The notes: generated by a model not told the origin, from the sequence alone. A stretch of 64,000 bases of DNA from Bidens hawaiensis (GCA_021521415.1 JAIQDT010001652.1:388001-452000), one strand, 5' to 3'; shown: positions 9,905 to 22,635, numbered from the stretch's first letter. Made by a program: numbers and translations.

Positions 9905-11340
9905 CAATAGAGAATAGTATTTTATTTTTTCTAGAATGGATAGTGCATCGGACATGTTTGCCAGCCTCCTTTCATGAGTATCACCCTTCTAAATTCGCGT
10001 CCGTTGCACTGTATAGTTTAGCTTCTGTAATTTGAGACGTTACCCAATCTAGTAAGTTATGCTATTCGCAACACTTTTTATTATCAATGGCATGCCTCCC
10101 TGTAATGGGTTCCAACAAAACTATCCCAAAGTTATATAAGTCATCTTTTGTTGTAAGTCTACCTGTCACATAGGTAACGTTACTTCATATAAATGTTAAT
10201 AGGACTGGCTAGCTATTATTAGTAAAATGTAATATGTCCACTATTTTTTTGAGCCCTTTTTAGATAAAAACGGATAAATCAAGAACAATGGAATTGAAAC
10301 GAACCTACAACAATATACTTTGGGGCGGGATGGGATTCTGTCCCCATGACTTGAGTTGTTACATGACTCATATCATCCATTGGACTAGGTTTTGCAAAAA
10401 CAAAGTCTGATAGCTTCACATTATAGTCCTAAAAACAAAAAAAAAATAAAATAAATGAAGTGATATAAACAAAACCATCATAACAGTATTGGAGAATATA
10501 AAATATTTAATTATGGGGATACATGCCATATCTAGCAAGATGTTAGAACACATAAAATCGTTACATATAACTTTGGATTCTGAAGCATGCAAGTAAGAGT
10601 GCCCTTGAGCGACTTCCACCGCCACGTTAATCGTTTGTTTCCAAGAAAGAGGCTCTTCACTCCCTAAAATGAGGCATACATGTAAAAATAGATATAAACA
10701 TGACACAATTAGATGAATAACATTGGCAAACGTAGGAAATTTTCTCACAGAGGTCAGAAATATCTTTAGTTGGCAATCGTTAAATACTTACAGCGATAGG
10801 TTGTGTTTGTCACTATAATAGTACTAAAAGAATTTTCATTGGGGACGGAAAACCTCTGAACCGCAAAGGTAGGTCCACCCATGATGAATAATAAAAATTG
10901 CATATGACTTAGAAGATATATATAAGGAAGAAAACTAGCACGTACTATTAAAAAGATGATTCTGAAAGCTACCTAGAGGCATGAGTTCATATACCATAAA
11001 CCTATTTTCACCTTCACTGTATAAACCAATGAGGTTTAACAGATTTGGATGATCAATTTGACCAAGACAAATAACTTCTGACTGCAAATTAAATGCAAGT
11101 TTAAATTAGAACAACTATAACAATTAAAGAAAAGAATTATATAGCTAGTATTAGGGCAAACACCTACCAACCAATCTTTATGGCCTTGAAAATATGTGGG
11201 ATTAAGTGCCTTCGCTGCAATAGCCATTCTAGGGGCACCAGCTCTTCCGGTAAAAGGGTTTCTTTTTTAAGCCATCCTTTGTATATGCGGCCAAAACTGC
11301 CTTCTCCTAAAATGATTGTTGAGATAGAAGACGTTTTATG
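9905..11340 (-). pseudogene. Receptor-like cytoplasmic kinase (RLCK, PBL-like) pseudogene
   Basis: Kinase pieces appear in order with introns between. The glycine loop GEGSFGRIYKGWL and a lysine strand (MAIAAKALNP...GHKDWL) lie at 11340-11168, with a frameshift between them. SEVICLGQIDHPNLLNLIG lies at 11081-10973. PLSWKQTINVAVEVAQG with a catalytic loop reading CNDFMCSNILLD lies near 10660-10530, where the family has RDFKxSN. DFVFAKP replaces DFG at 10428-10306. [20 protein letters not shown] at about 10160-10085 is followed by stops, and MSDALSILEKI lies near 9960. In the RLCK-VII family these are cytoplasmic Ser/Thr kinases acting below immune and growth receptors. Loss of the catalytic Arg and of the DFG Gly, a frameshift, a damaged splice donor after NILLD and several stops show it is dead. 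It is the only host-type gene I recognise here. Confidence 0.85.
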
Positions 11341-14300
11341 GGACTAAAAATAAGTGTTATAGAAATAAATAGAAATAAAATTTGTTAGCTGCTAATAAGA
11401 GGCGTTTTTTGGCATTACGAGACGGTCGGTATTGATTACGGAATTAAAAATTTTGAAAAAAACAATGTTCTGAATTTAATAAGCTTTTGAAAAACCATGC
11501 ACGAAAAAGCTAAGTTAGGACTGCACCTTAAAAGTAAAATGACTAAGCACGTTAGCCAACAATAGATGGAAAATCATATTTCATAAGGACACTGTTAAAA
11601 AGGAACTACCAAGCCAAAACTTATATAATCAAGGGAAAATTTCAAGGTTGTGTGTTGTGAAATATACTTGTACAAGCTAGTAATCGTGCTATGTTAACTG
11701 TCACGTGGGTAACTAGCCATCTCGTTAATTTATCCATTTTGAAATAACTAACCATAACCCCATTAAAATAATAATTAAACTACTTAAAAGAATAGAAAAA
11801 TAAAAAATAATAATTTATGATTGGGTGCTAGTGAGGTGGACCCACTAAATGTTTGGCACAGTTATTACCATGGTGCTTGGCTTCAATGGCGCTGAGAATG
11901 TTTAACAGGGCGCGGTGTTCACGTCGCCATCATGCCCGTTTGATATGCATGGCACGTCCCTAATACAGCCTAAATAGTTATATTGGCCTAATGTTGACCC
12001 AGTGTAGCACATTAGAACCTAACCTTGATACCAATAAGTTAAGATAAGCTTAAATAGAAGAGAGAATATAACATTATGTGCATACATCATCCATATTGAA
12101 TATATCCATCTTTCATTAAAAGAAATCTCACACTTCACTTGGTTTTGACAAAAATAAATAAACTTTTATTGTCACGTGAACAACCCTTATGTGTGATTAA
12201 CAAAAAAAACGAAATATTATCACTAAATTATAAATTTTAACAAAATAAATTAAAATTGTAACGTTAGAGAAAAAAACTGGCTTACAGTTAGTCAAAGTTA
12301 AATTTCTTATCTATTATGAAAGCAAAATGATATGACTCAAACAAACCCTTAAACCATAGAAGTTTTAAATAAAATGTAATAATGCATATACAATTTCAAG
12401 CTTCAATTTTAATATCCAAATATTTATGTAAAAAAGTTAAGACAAATGCGAGGACAACTAAAATAAGCATTTGAATTTTGGTATGTATAATTCAACCTAA
12501 ATTTTATATATAGCAATACTAATCAATGTAAGAATATACTTACTGTCCTTGGCTTTCACAAAAAACTTACAACCACAAGGAAACTAATAGATGCACAATA
12601 ATTTTTTAGGCAACGTTTGATTCAAACAAAGCAAATTCATAGGCCAAATATTTTCATCAAACAAAGAGACGCTTGATATTTAATTTAAAAATCCTTATAA
12701 CTAGTAAGCAAAACTACCAAATATTGAACATAAAATTTAATCAAGCCTAGGAAAACTATCACCAAGCCCTAAGTGGTGATGTGGTGCAATAGATCTAAGA
12801 GATTGTTGAATTGAAAGTTGTCAATTTGCGAAGTTTATTACCTTGTGCATTCAAGGGAATGACATGCTTGTTTTATTCCTATGAGCAATCAACATATTAT
12901 AAATGGTTGAAATATGCGTTCTTCGATTCCTTCATAAAGATATTGGTTAGAAGTAATCACGATCCATTCATAACAAAATGGAAAGTTGTATTATCAAAAT
13001 AAAACTCACAACAAGATAGAAGAAATTATCAATTACAAAACAAGAAATAAATAATTATATACCTTGAGAAGACTTCGAAGGTTTCCACTTTAAATCGGCA
13101 ACCGAACATTACTAATTAGAATTGGCGATGGCACACAACGCTAGTGGCCACCGAAGATAAGAGCAAAACCAAAATTCGGGTTTATGTTTTTTTGGTGGAG
13201 TAGGGCGTCTTTTATATTCTTCGATAGGTAAAGAATAATGGGTTCCTAAGAAACAAATGGTGGGCTAACAATGACTTAAATGGCAACATAATTCATTTAC
13301 ATTCAGAAAAAACACATGGGAAAAAATGAAAACATAATTTGTTGTTCTTTTCACATAAAAATTAATATATTATTGTATTTCTTTCTTTTCTCCTTTCCAA
13401 AAGTTCTCTAAACTAACACCCCAACCAGGCAGATTATATGCTGAGGCGGTACGTTGATTGCTCATAAACTCGTAGTACCATTTAAGGGACAATAATATGA
13501 TTATTAAATTTCAAATAGTTTGCAATTACACAATAATAATCCAAATAACAATACATCGGAAAAACAAATATTATTAGTTTAAAGAAACTTGGTTTTAAAT
13601 ACTCCGAACCATGCCCTATTGCCAAATAACAGTCCCGAATTCACACTTAGCTTGTGACGAATCCAACTAAAAGTGTATTTTTTTTCAACAGTCCGCGACG
13701 AAATGATGGTTAACTCTGATGCTTACATGGAATGCATTGTTGTCAAAAATTTGATTATCTATCTCTTAAATATAATTAAAATAAAATCAAAATCAAATTC
13801 CAAAACCCATCCAACAACAAAATACAAATCAAGCCCATTCCTCTTCAAAGTCCAAATTCTCATCTCCGTCTTCGGTCTCCCTTTCCTTTCCTTTCCTTTC
13901 TAGATTAATTCTCCACCACCACCGCCACTGCCACTCATCCACCTTTTTCTCCAACCATTATAAGGCAATTGCTTCTCATAATCCGATGGGATACCTATAC
14001 CAAACCGTAATTCACCTTGACCCATTTAGTCAATCGGATGCCCACCCCTTACGCTATACCATCACCGGCACTAACGACCACGCTACCCTCGCCTCCGTCG
14101 CTCATCGGCGGTGCCCTAACTCGCCATTGTCTTCTTCCATATGAATCACCGCCGCCTAAGACACGGTAGTAGATCCTCTTTTCCTTTCATTGTTGTACTA
14201 GTTCCCAAACCACCGTTCTCGTCGTATGATCTTATATGGAAAATTGGTTATGGTTGGCAAACACCTCCATTGTTGGTTTAGTGTTGAAATTGGCACCACC

Positions 14301-14808
14301 ACTCGATTTCATTTTCCCCAATTTTCCATAATTTCAAAATTAGGGATTTGAAATTTGTTGTTTAAAATTAGGTATTTTAAAATTGGGGTTAGTTATTGTT
14401 TATTTTGGTTGATAGATTGGAGATTTAAGATCTTGGATGATGTTAAAGTTATGTTGCTAAAGAGACACGTGCCACTTAAGCTACCGCATAAGAATTTTTT
14501 GGCAACTAGGCATGCAACGTAAGCATCAGACTAACGGAATTAATATTCCGTTAGTTAAGAACTGTTGGAAAAAAATGCACCTTTAGTTGAGACTGGCACC
14601 AACCAAGTGCTAAGTTAGGACTGTCATTTGCCGATAGGCATAGTTAGAATTATTTAAAATGAATTTTCTTAATTTAAATAAATCCTTAAGGTCCAACTAG
14701 ATTATCTTCATCCTTACACATCATCGTATCAACTTGTAGAACGTTTAAAATAATAACACTTGAAAACAATAATATTGGTGAGAATTCATAAGTTTATATA
14801 TATATATA
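11341..14808. other. AT-rich intergenic DNA without a supportable gene
   Basis: Short frames occur (for example at 12811-13002 and 13673-13903) but show no recognisable protein. A CACCCC-type word near 13413 followed by AGGCAGATTATATGC loosely resembles the end of the LTR at 2036 and may be a decayed LTR. A perfect 11-bp-arm inverted repeat lies at 14530-14555. The stretch 13890-14160 is rich in CCACC words, without an intact frame. Confidence 0.5.
14530..14555. repeat. Short perfect inverted repeat
   Basis: ACTAACGGAAT and ATTCCGTTAGT form 11-bp arms around a 4-base centre. It could be the core of a foldback element or a chance hairpin; no element edges were found around it. Confidence 0.5.
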
Positions 14809-15502
14809 GGGAGAGGACCAAGAAAAAACTCATCTTTAGAGAGAAAACTTAAAAACTCCTAAAGAATTATTTTTAACTAAAAATAAAAAAATATTTTCAA
14901 ATTTCTGTTTTTGCAATTATTCTTATATTTTCTTACCCTTTGCTCGAAAAAATTAAATAAAATAATAAAAAATTACCCGCTGTAATGCACATACGTATTA
15001 CTGTGCGATACCATTGTATTACATATGTGTATTACTATGTATTTTTAAGTTTAATAGTGTTTAATTGCATGTATTCAATATTTATGTATTGTATATGTGT
15101 AGTAGTACTGTATTATATAGAAAAAAATAATAATAAAATAAAAGTCGATGTAGTGCACATGTGCCTTAATGTTGTATTACACATACGCACTAATGTGTAT
15201 TCGATGCGCGTATTAGTCTTATATTGCATATATACAATGGTGTATATCAAACATGTGCAATAGTGTTATATTCTATGCAATACAAACACTTTTGCATATA
15301 TGCAATGCACACTATTACACATGTGCACCACACCGACGAGGTTACCGACAAGTTTTTTTTTTTTGAACCAATAATAACATATAAGAATAATGGAAAAAAA
15401 AGAAGCTTCAAATAAAAAATTTTTAAGTTAAAAATAGTTTTTTTAGGGGTTTTTAGAAGTTTTTAAGTTTTCTCTTTAAGAGGAGTTTTCACTAGATCCC
15501 AC

Positions 15503-15505
<3 letters not shown>
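14809..15505. mobile_element. TIR MITE in a TA microsatellite
   Basis: The left end GGGAGAGGACC... and the inverted right end share a terminal inverted repeat of about 65-70 bp. The clearest part is GAGAAAACTTAAAAACT followed by C/T-CTAAA and ATTTTTAAC, present inverted at 15421-15480. Both ends are flanked by (TA)n, so the target duplication cannot be read but fits a TA-rich Mutator-type target. The interior is low-complexity with repeated GTATTACAYATGTG words and encodes nothing credible. Confidence 0.75.
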
Positions 15506-15545
<40 letters not shown>

Positions 15546-15552
<7 letters not shown>

Positions 15553-15812
15553 ACGATCCTAAAACAACCACATGAAAAATAAGAACCAATATGGTCCATT
15601 TATTTGAAAAACAAGAGTTTTTTTTTTAAGTAATGACATTTTTGTTAATGAAGATATTCGAGGGGCAATTATGGCACATTTATGCGTAACAAGTTTACAC
15701 ACACACACATATATATATGGTAATGATCCTAAACAACCACATGAAAAATAAGAACCATGAGAATCAATATGGTCCATTTATTTGAAAAACAAGAGGTTTT
15801 TTTAAAGTAATG
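15546..15812. repeat. Two adjacent copies of a short dispersed repeat
   Basis: The word string GATCCTAAA(A)CAACCACATG then AAAAATAAGAACC and CCATTTATTTGAAAAACAAG begins at 15546 and again at 15716. A third copy lies at 42229. Each starts just after a (TA)n tract, like the end of a MITE family inserted into TA repeats. A dispersed MITE terminus is the best reading. Confidence 0.7.
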
Positions 15813-16206
15813 ACGTCACCGGATATTGATTTTCCAACAACGATCTTGGTATGCTCTTGGCCCACAGTTTCACTTTTAAGGTTAGCAGCGGCAGCCTCGG
15901 CTAACCAATGAGCCGTGGTTTCGTAAAGCCTTCTTGTCGCTTGTTTGGGTACTTCGAGGTTTTTTTTTGTTTACCCCACCGCTAGCTGAAGGCGCCCCCC
16001 TGCTTTGTATTTTGTGGTCCATGATTTGCGTTTACCCCAAAACATTTTTAACGATACAACTATTGAGAAACAAATTCTTTTTGTTTTTTGTTTGTTTGGC
16101 ATATTGATTTTTAAGTTCCAATGCACCTATTTTTATCAACAAGGTCTATCTCCAAAATTTAATTTTGGTAGGTGACAATAAAGCGTTTTTGGTGTAGGGG
16201 GGTAAG
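15813..16206. other. Unassigned sequence; possible coding fragment on minus strand
   Basis: On the minus strand from about 15960 to 15830 a frame without stops reads RLYETTAHWLAEAAAANLKS and then TVGQEHTKIVVGKS. Its composition is protein-like but I do not recognise it. The five bases at 16202-16206 are the left target duplication of the following solo LTR. Confidence 0.35.
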
Positions 16207-16799
16207 TGTAAGACCCCGAATCCCGGGAATCCTACAGTTGGTAATCACATCCACAAATTCACAAAAATTTAAAACCAAACGATTCTTTGTATTTAAAACA
16301 AGTTCAGAGTAAATAACAGCGGAAAAGTTTAAGTATTAAAAATCCCAAAACACGGGTACAGGTGTCCAAAATCAATTGTAAATAAAATATTCGTTTTATT
16401 TGAAATCTCCATCTCATTAAAATCGTTTCAGAGTAGTAAACAGCGGAATAGATAACATCAAAATTCCCAAAACCCGGGAAGGTGACCAAAATCAAAATTT
16501 AACTACCTATGGTAATAATTTAAAAGAAACAGTTTGCGTTATTAATTCTTCGACTAGATGTGCCTTCAACCGTCCGAGTAGTCTCTAGCACGTCCAACGA
16601 AAATCTCTAATCCTCAACCTGAAAGTCAATCTAACATACACACAAAGTCAGCTTGAGCTGAGTGAGTTCAAGTTTTCATAAACAATAATTCATACTTTAT
16701 TTCAAAGCTATAGTTATACACAATAGAGAAGGTATAAATAAAATAAATTATATATAATTCACCAAGTAATACAATCATCGTTGAACACACCTACACGGG

Positions 16800-17085
16800 C
16801 CTCCCCACCCCGAGTCAAGACTCGAGTAATATATTTGACCCGGACGCAGTAAGACCTAAGCATGTGACACGAGCCTCCCCACCACGAGTCAAACACGAGT
16901 AATATATTTGACTCGGTCACAGCTTATACATCCAAGCACGAGATACGGGCTTCCTCACCCCGGGTCTTCCCCAAGTAACATATTTGACCCGATCCCAGCT
17001 CATACATCCAAGCACGTGATACGGGCCTCCTCACCCCGGGTCTTCCCCAAGTAATATATTTGACCCGATCACGGCTCAACATCAG
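16800..17085. repeat. About 78-bp tandem array in solo LTR (four units)
   Basis: Units contain CCTCCCCACCCCGAGTC- or CCTCACCCCGGGTCTTCC-like text followed by AGTAATATATTTGAC. They are the inverted counterpart of the array at 6850-7290, so the array is a property of the LTR family. Confidence 0.8.
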
Positions 17086-17205
17086 GGTCGAGCAAACGTA
17101 CAACCCAAACACGTAAAATCAGTGCATGCAAACACAAAGTAGGCATACACAACATCAGTAGTCGAAACGACTACAACATCGCCAAATATAGGCCAAGCAA
17201 TAATG

Positions 17206-17257
<52 letters not shown>

Positions 17258-17309
17258 ACATCCCAAGGCCTACCTTATGCTAGCAAGCCTATATAAATTC
17301 GTTTAAAAA

Positions 17310-17758
17310 CATTTCAAGAGTTTAAATATCAAAACGGGATTATAAAACATTCCAAGAGTTTAAATATAAAAACGAGATTATAAAACATTCCAAGAGTCTA
17401 AATATAAAAACTGGATTATAAAACATTCCAAGAGTTTAAATATAAAAACTGGATTATAAAACATTCCAAGAGTTTAAATATAAAAACGAGATTATAAAAC
17501 ATTCCAAGAGTTTAAATATAAAAACTGGATTATAAAACATTCCAAGAGTTTAAATATAAAAACGAGATTATAAAACATTTCAAGAGTTTAAATATAAAAA
17601 CTGGATTATAAAACATTCCAAAAGTTTAAATATAAAAACTAGATTATAAAACATTCCAAGAGTTTAAATATAAAAACGAGATTTTAAAACATTCCAAGAG
17701 TTTAAATATAAAAACTGGATTATAAAACATTCCAAGAGTTTAAAATATAATACGGGAT
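17310..17758. repeat. 38-bp tandem array, 12 units, in solo LTR
   Basis: CATTCCAAGAGTTTAAATAT then AAAAACTGGATTATAAAA repeats with an exact 38-bp step from 17310 to the twelfth unit start at 17728; the last unit is partial. Units alternate between ACTGG and ACGAG variants, which points to expansion of a two-unit block. The related LTR at 4724-6297 has only one diverged unit near 5117. Confidence 0.95.
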
Positions 17759-17844
17759 ACGAACAGTTAGGCCGTCATCAACACTAAGTATTCGTACTTA
17801 GACATCTATATACATCCATATATTTATATCCCTATAAATACCGT

Positions 17845-18119
17845 CCAAATAATAACATCAGGGTCGAGCACACGTACAACCCAAACACGTAACATCTCAT
17901 CCAAGTAATAACATCAGGGTCGAGCACACGTACAACCCAAACACGTAACATCTCATCCAAGTAATAACATCAGGGTCGAGCACACGTACAACCCAACACG
18001 TAACATCTCATCCAAGTAATAACATCAGGGTCGAGCACACGTACAACCCAAACACGTAACATCTCATCCAAGTAATAACATCAGGGTCGAGCACACGTAC
18101 AACCCAACACGTAACATTA
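17845..18119. repeat. 56-bp tandem array, five units, in solo LTR
   Basis: Units start at 17845, 17901, 17957, 18012 and 18068 with AACATCAGGGTCGAGCACAC and then GTACAACCCAAACACG. The units are nearly identical, so the expansion is recent compared with the rest of the LTR. Confidence 0.95.
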
Positions 18120-19664
18120 GTGCATGCAAACACAAATAGGTCTACTCATATTCAATTACTGCCAAGTCTACTAACATCCTCGAGTCTAGACCATCAATAA
18201 TGTATGTAACCTTAAGGACACAAGACCATGAAACGAGTCTAAAATATCCTAAGGCATATAAAATAATTCAAATATAGCTTTCAAAATGCACCATCACGAG
18301 TGAGACCATATAAAACTATTCAATTCACTGTAACGAGTAAAATCGTTTAAAATTGTATTTCGGTGTGTATGCTAGCCCAAAACGTAAAAGAGTAAAAAGA
18401 GCATCATGAACTCACCTGGAATCGATCGAACACCTGTAACGAGCTACGAAATCCCTAAGTGCACACTCACAAGTAAGGGTCTGTAAATTATACACAACAC
18501 GTTACTAATCTAGACCGCAAGGACACACTTGCCTAATGGGCCGCCCAAGCCCAACACTTTGGCCCAAGGTCCAACAACTTGGCCCAAGGCCCAAACACTT
18601 GGCCCAAGGCCCAACACTTGCCCGAGGCCCAACCACTTGGCCCGAGGCCCCTAAAACCTTTCAACTAACCAAAACCACCGATTAAGCCTAAAACGAACTT
18701 GTTGATTAATAACGAGTAAAAACGTGCAGATTTTAGCATACGAAGATGCATTTAATTACATAGGATAACCTTTGAATTAAATTATTAAATTTTTACCAGA
18801 CTTTAATAAATATCTTAGGTTTATAAAAATATTTTTATTATATTTTTCTATTAGACCCAAAAATCATAAAAATTCTTCCAATACAGAAAGGTATGCGCAG
18901 CTATTTCAGCGCGCAACAAAATGGTTTTATTTTTATAAAATTCATTACCGAACCAAATTAAACGATTCCAATTGGGTTTGGTTCCTAACTCAAAACACTA
19001 ACTCCCAGAAGTGGAACCAACCAATTTGGACTTGTCGAAAAAAGGTTATGACGTCGGGAAGACAGACCAGAATCCGTCATCCCGTATCAGCTTTGACACT
19101 CGATTTTATAAATTCATAAAAACTATTCAAATCTCGTCCAAAAATTACGTATTATACCTTTCTGGAAACTAGACTCAAAGTAGAACATCATGGAATCAAG
19201 AATCGATCAAAAACAGTGGATTAACATCGCGTTACAGACTCTACAATAAACGTATAGGAATCTGTCAGCAAGCTGTTATCATCAAAACTCAATCTTAACG
19301 ACCAATAAGCGCGTTAATATGATCAATTAAGGTGTAAAAGACATGGGGAATCATAAAACCGACCTTGAATTGAAGTTTTCATGACTGAAACTTGGCTGGG
19401 CAGAAGAAAAACGAGCAGGGGGGGTCCAGGTCCGACGGCTGCAAATAGGTTTAGGGTTTGGGTTTTCTTTTGTTTTATGATATAAAATAGTTACATCCAA
19501 GTCCCTCCAAATTGAAGTATGTAGCAACTTGGGTGAAAAGTTAAGTGAGAACGTTTACGAGGTTTGCAATGAGCTCCCGAGAGAATGCCGGGTCAAGCCC
19601 GAAATGTGTACATAACACTACAAGATTAAACCTTTTGTCGGAAATTAACGGGCGTTACAGTAAG

Positions 19665-20973
19665 TTAGTGTAATCATGGTACGTTTTTAAAATAAGTACA
19701 CTGCCACATTAAAAAACATAAAAAGGTACAAAATCTAGTTACATAGAAAGCTAACTTTTGATTCCACTAAATTAATTCTAGTTACATAAAAAAATATTTT
19801 TTCTCACAAGTTTAATTTGTCAACAAACCCCTTAACAAATCTAACAAATATTTCAAAAAACACAAAATACGTGTACTCTAAAACATATCTCCAGATATCT
19901 AAAAATATGTTAACAAATCATGTTTGTTTTTATGAATATCAAACTGTATTTTTAAAAACACAAAACATGTTAACAAATCTAACTGTGTTTATGAATATCT
20001 AAAAAAATGTTAGAAAAACCTTAAATACTTTAACATGCTTTAAAAACATGCCTGCAAAACTTGGTAATTTTGTAACAAACAACGTTAAAAAATGTTACTT
20101 ATTTTTGTAACTAAGGTAGTTAAATATGTTTTTGTAGTCCTACAAAAAGTGCTATATTATTTTTCTAACTACAAACGTTAAATATGTTCACATTTGATCA
20201 AATAATGTTAGATTTTGGGCCTTACATTTCCTATCTTTTTGGTTTATCATGAACGTCAAATATGCAAACTTTTGTAAACACAAATGTCAAATATGTTGAA
20301 CAAAAATGTTATATTCTTAATATTTTAGGCATGCTAACAAATTATATTTACTTATCGTAACCACAAATGTTAACTATGTTACATGTTTTAAGGTTTAACC
20401 CTAACCCCTACCCTACCTTTTTAACCTTAATTAATGATGATAAACCTGAAGTTCATATAAAACTTTTATGTATTTAATTCTTTTGTTGTACAACATGACT
20501 TTACATAGCTGTAGTTTAATTGTTAAAAGTATATTTAGCAAAATACAGGTCACATCTGGCATTTTCACCAGTCACACATCACATCTAACTAGCTTTTTTA
20601 ATAAAACCACATTTTGCCAAGTATATAAACCATGTAAAGAAAAGAGCTTAGATTCCAGACACAGACTGAACATATTCCTGACACAAAACAGGCCATTTTT
20701 CAAAACATAACAATTTGACTAAAACCTCCCATCCTCCCGTTATCTAACTTAATTATTCAACAACACACAAGCATAACAGGATAAAGCAAACTCAAAAAAA
20801 ACACAACTACTACTTTAACACAAACAACACTTTTAAACAAACTACATCACAAGGGGGGGCGATTTGGGGGTACAAGTACACAAAGTTACATTAAAGCACC
20901 ACAAAAAAAATTGTTATAATAAAAAACACATGTCCATTTGATAATACACCCACAAAATCAATTAACAAGCACA
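19665..20973. other. AT-rich DNA, no gene; downstream of the Ulp1-like gene
   Basis: Short words such as AAATATGTT and TTAACAAATCTAAC recur loosely. The frames at 19817-20002 and 20468-20710 are low-complexity shadows. It may be 3' sequence of the element that carries the Ulp1-like gene, but no terminal repeat was recognised. Confidence 0.5.
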
Positions 20974-21997
20974 CTAACCTAACCAAGTGCTTCCATCATC
21001 ACTCTCCCCCTTAACATGTTTGCATGTGACAACAACTTCATTGCAATCTTTTTCTCAGTCTAGCCGTGGCTGCCCCTTTTTCTTCATGCCATTCTTATCA
21101 AAGCCACACTCGAATATCTCATACATACCCATGAACATTTCTAGGTCTCATAGCAAATACCGCCGAGTCCACCAAATTTCTTCTTGTTGCCCAAGAGATG
21201 GGAATTCTTAGAATGTTCAATGCCTCAATTTCTTTCGCCTTTTCATGACCATTTTCATGACCACAGCTATATAAATACTCAACAAACAAATGTTTCAGTA
21301 AAAAAAACAAACTCCATTTCAGTTTATAAGATACTTTTTAATGCCCAATTTGCTAAGTAAAAAACAGTTTGATATAACTGATGCTAATTTAAAAACTTAC
21401 CAACTTGTGCGGTGCGTCTTTGCCCTCGTATGTGAAATGATCCTTCATTCTTGCTAGCGGCCACATATCTGTGAGGTGGTCAATGATATTGATGGCGGGA
21501 GTCTTCAAATCAAAAACAACCACATAGTACATTTCGTGTTCAAACAACGTGAACAAAGCCATATCCAAATTCACATCCCCCATACTTGAACTATTCTTGA
21601 TAACGTGGTTCATGTTTTTTTGCAAATTCCTCTCCTCTCTCCATTGCAGGTGAAACTGTGTTATTAATTAACCAATCCGGCTGGAAAAAATTAAAATAAA
21701 TTAGCTCACTTCCTATCCAATTTTTATTATAAAACTAACCATTGATGTAAAATAATACTTACCATCACACGACTTCCACAAAAAAGCTGGCAGGGGTGGT
21801 GGTTTTCTTTCAAACTATTTTCAAAATTTAAAACATCAATCCAAGCTTCAATTACCAGCCTATCTACTACAGTATCTATCCTCAAGCTATTCATCACCAA
21901 AAACGACAACTCCACCCCATACTTGCTTTTAAAGATAACCTCGCTAACAAAAAACATGTTTTTTAGCGACAACAAAAATGTAACTCTATTTTTTAAA

Positions 21998-22635
21998 AAA
22001 TTTGACTATGTAAAATGCTAACACTAACTAACATAAAAAAAACTCATGTAACACCTATTTAAAAAACACATGTGGAATGTAACAATGCTAATGTTGTAAA
22101 TTGCTAACAATAATTAAGATAACAAAAACACATGTAATAACACTTATTTATGTTTTAAAGCAATAATAAACATGTAACAACTAATTAAAAAATATGTATA
22201 GTAACAACTAATTAAAAAATATGGTATACATATGTAACAAAATATTTGCATCTCTAACAAAACATGTTTTTCAACCAAAACATGTTTTCAAAGCAAAAAA
22301 CATAATTTTGTTTTTTGCTACAACTGTTTTCAAGCTATTTTTTTTTTAAACTTAACTGTGTAAAATGCTAACACTAACTAACATAAAAAAACTCATGTAA
22401 CAACTATTTAAAAAACACATGTAAATTTATAAATTGCTAACACTAATTAAGATAACAAAAACACATGTAACAAACACTTATTTATGTTTTAAAGCTACAA
22501 TAAACATGTAACAACTACTTAAAAAATGTGGTATACATCTGTAACAAAAATATTGCATCTCTAACAAAACATTTTTTCAAGCAAAACATGTTTTCAAAGC
22601 AAAAACATAAATTTGTTTTTTTGCTACAAGTGTTT
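21998..22635. repeat. Tandem duplication inside an intron of the Ulp1-like gene
   Basis: Two adjacent copies (about 21998-22345 and 22349-22635) share long runs, for example ATGCTAACACTAACTAACAT and TTATGTTTTAAAGC. Both end in TTTTTTGCTACAA. The second copy is shorter by small deletions. Confidence 0.8.

Larger units (their letters stand above)
16207..19659 (-). mobile_element. Solo LTR of the Ty3 family (3453 bp) with GTAAG target duplication
   Basis: It starts TGTAAGACCCCGAATCCCGG at 16207 and ends CGGGCGTTACA at 19659. GTAAG stands directly outside both ends (16202-16206 and 19660-19664). There is no primer site or internal region on either side, so two LTRs recombined and removed the interior. 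It is more than twice as long as the related LTR at 4724-6297, largely because of internal tandem arrays. A stretch near 18540-18655 repeats CACTTGGCCCAAGGCCC-like words. Confidence 0.9.

Noticed and set aside
10416..10748. 110-codon frame as an intact small protein
   Set aside because: Only the middle part is kinase text; both ends are intron sequence of the pseudogene read through.
13413..13640. Possible solo LTR starting at CTAACACCCCAACCAGG
   Set aside because: Only a short resemblance to another LTR end was seen; no second end or duplication could be found.
14985..15415. Frames inside the MITE
   Set aside because: They come from repeated GTATTACATATG-like words with no protein likeness.
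17310..18119. Regular arrays that could be mistaken for a CRISPR array
   Set aside because: Units are directly adjacent without unique spacers, and they lie in a plant LTR.
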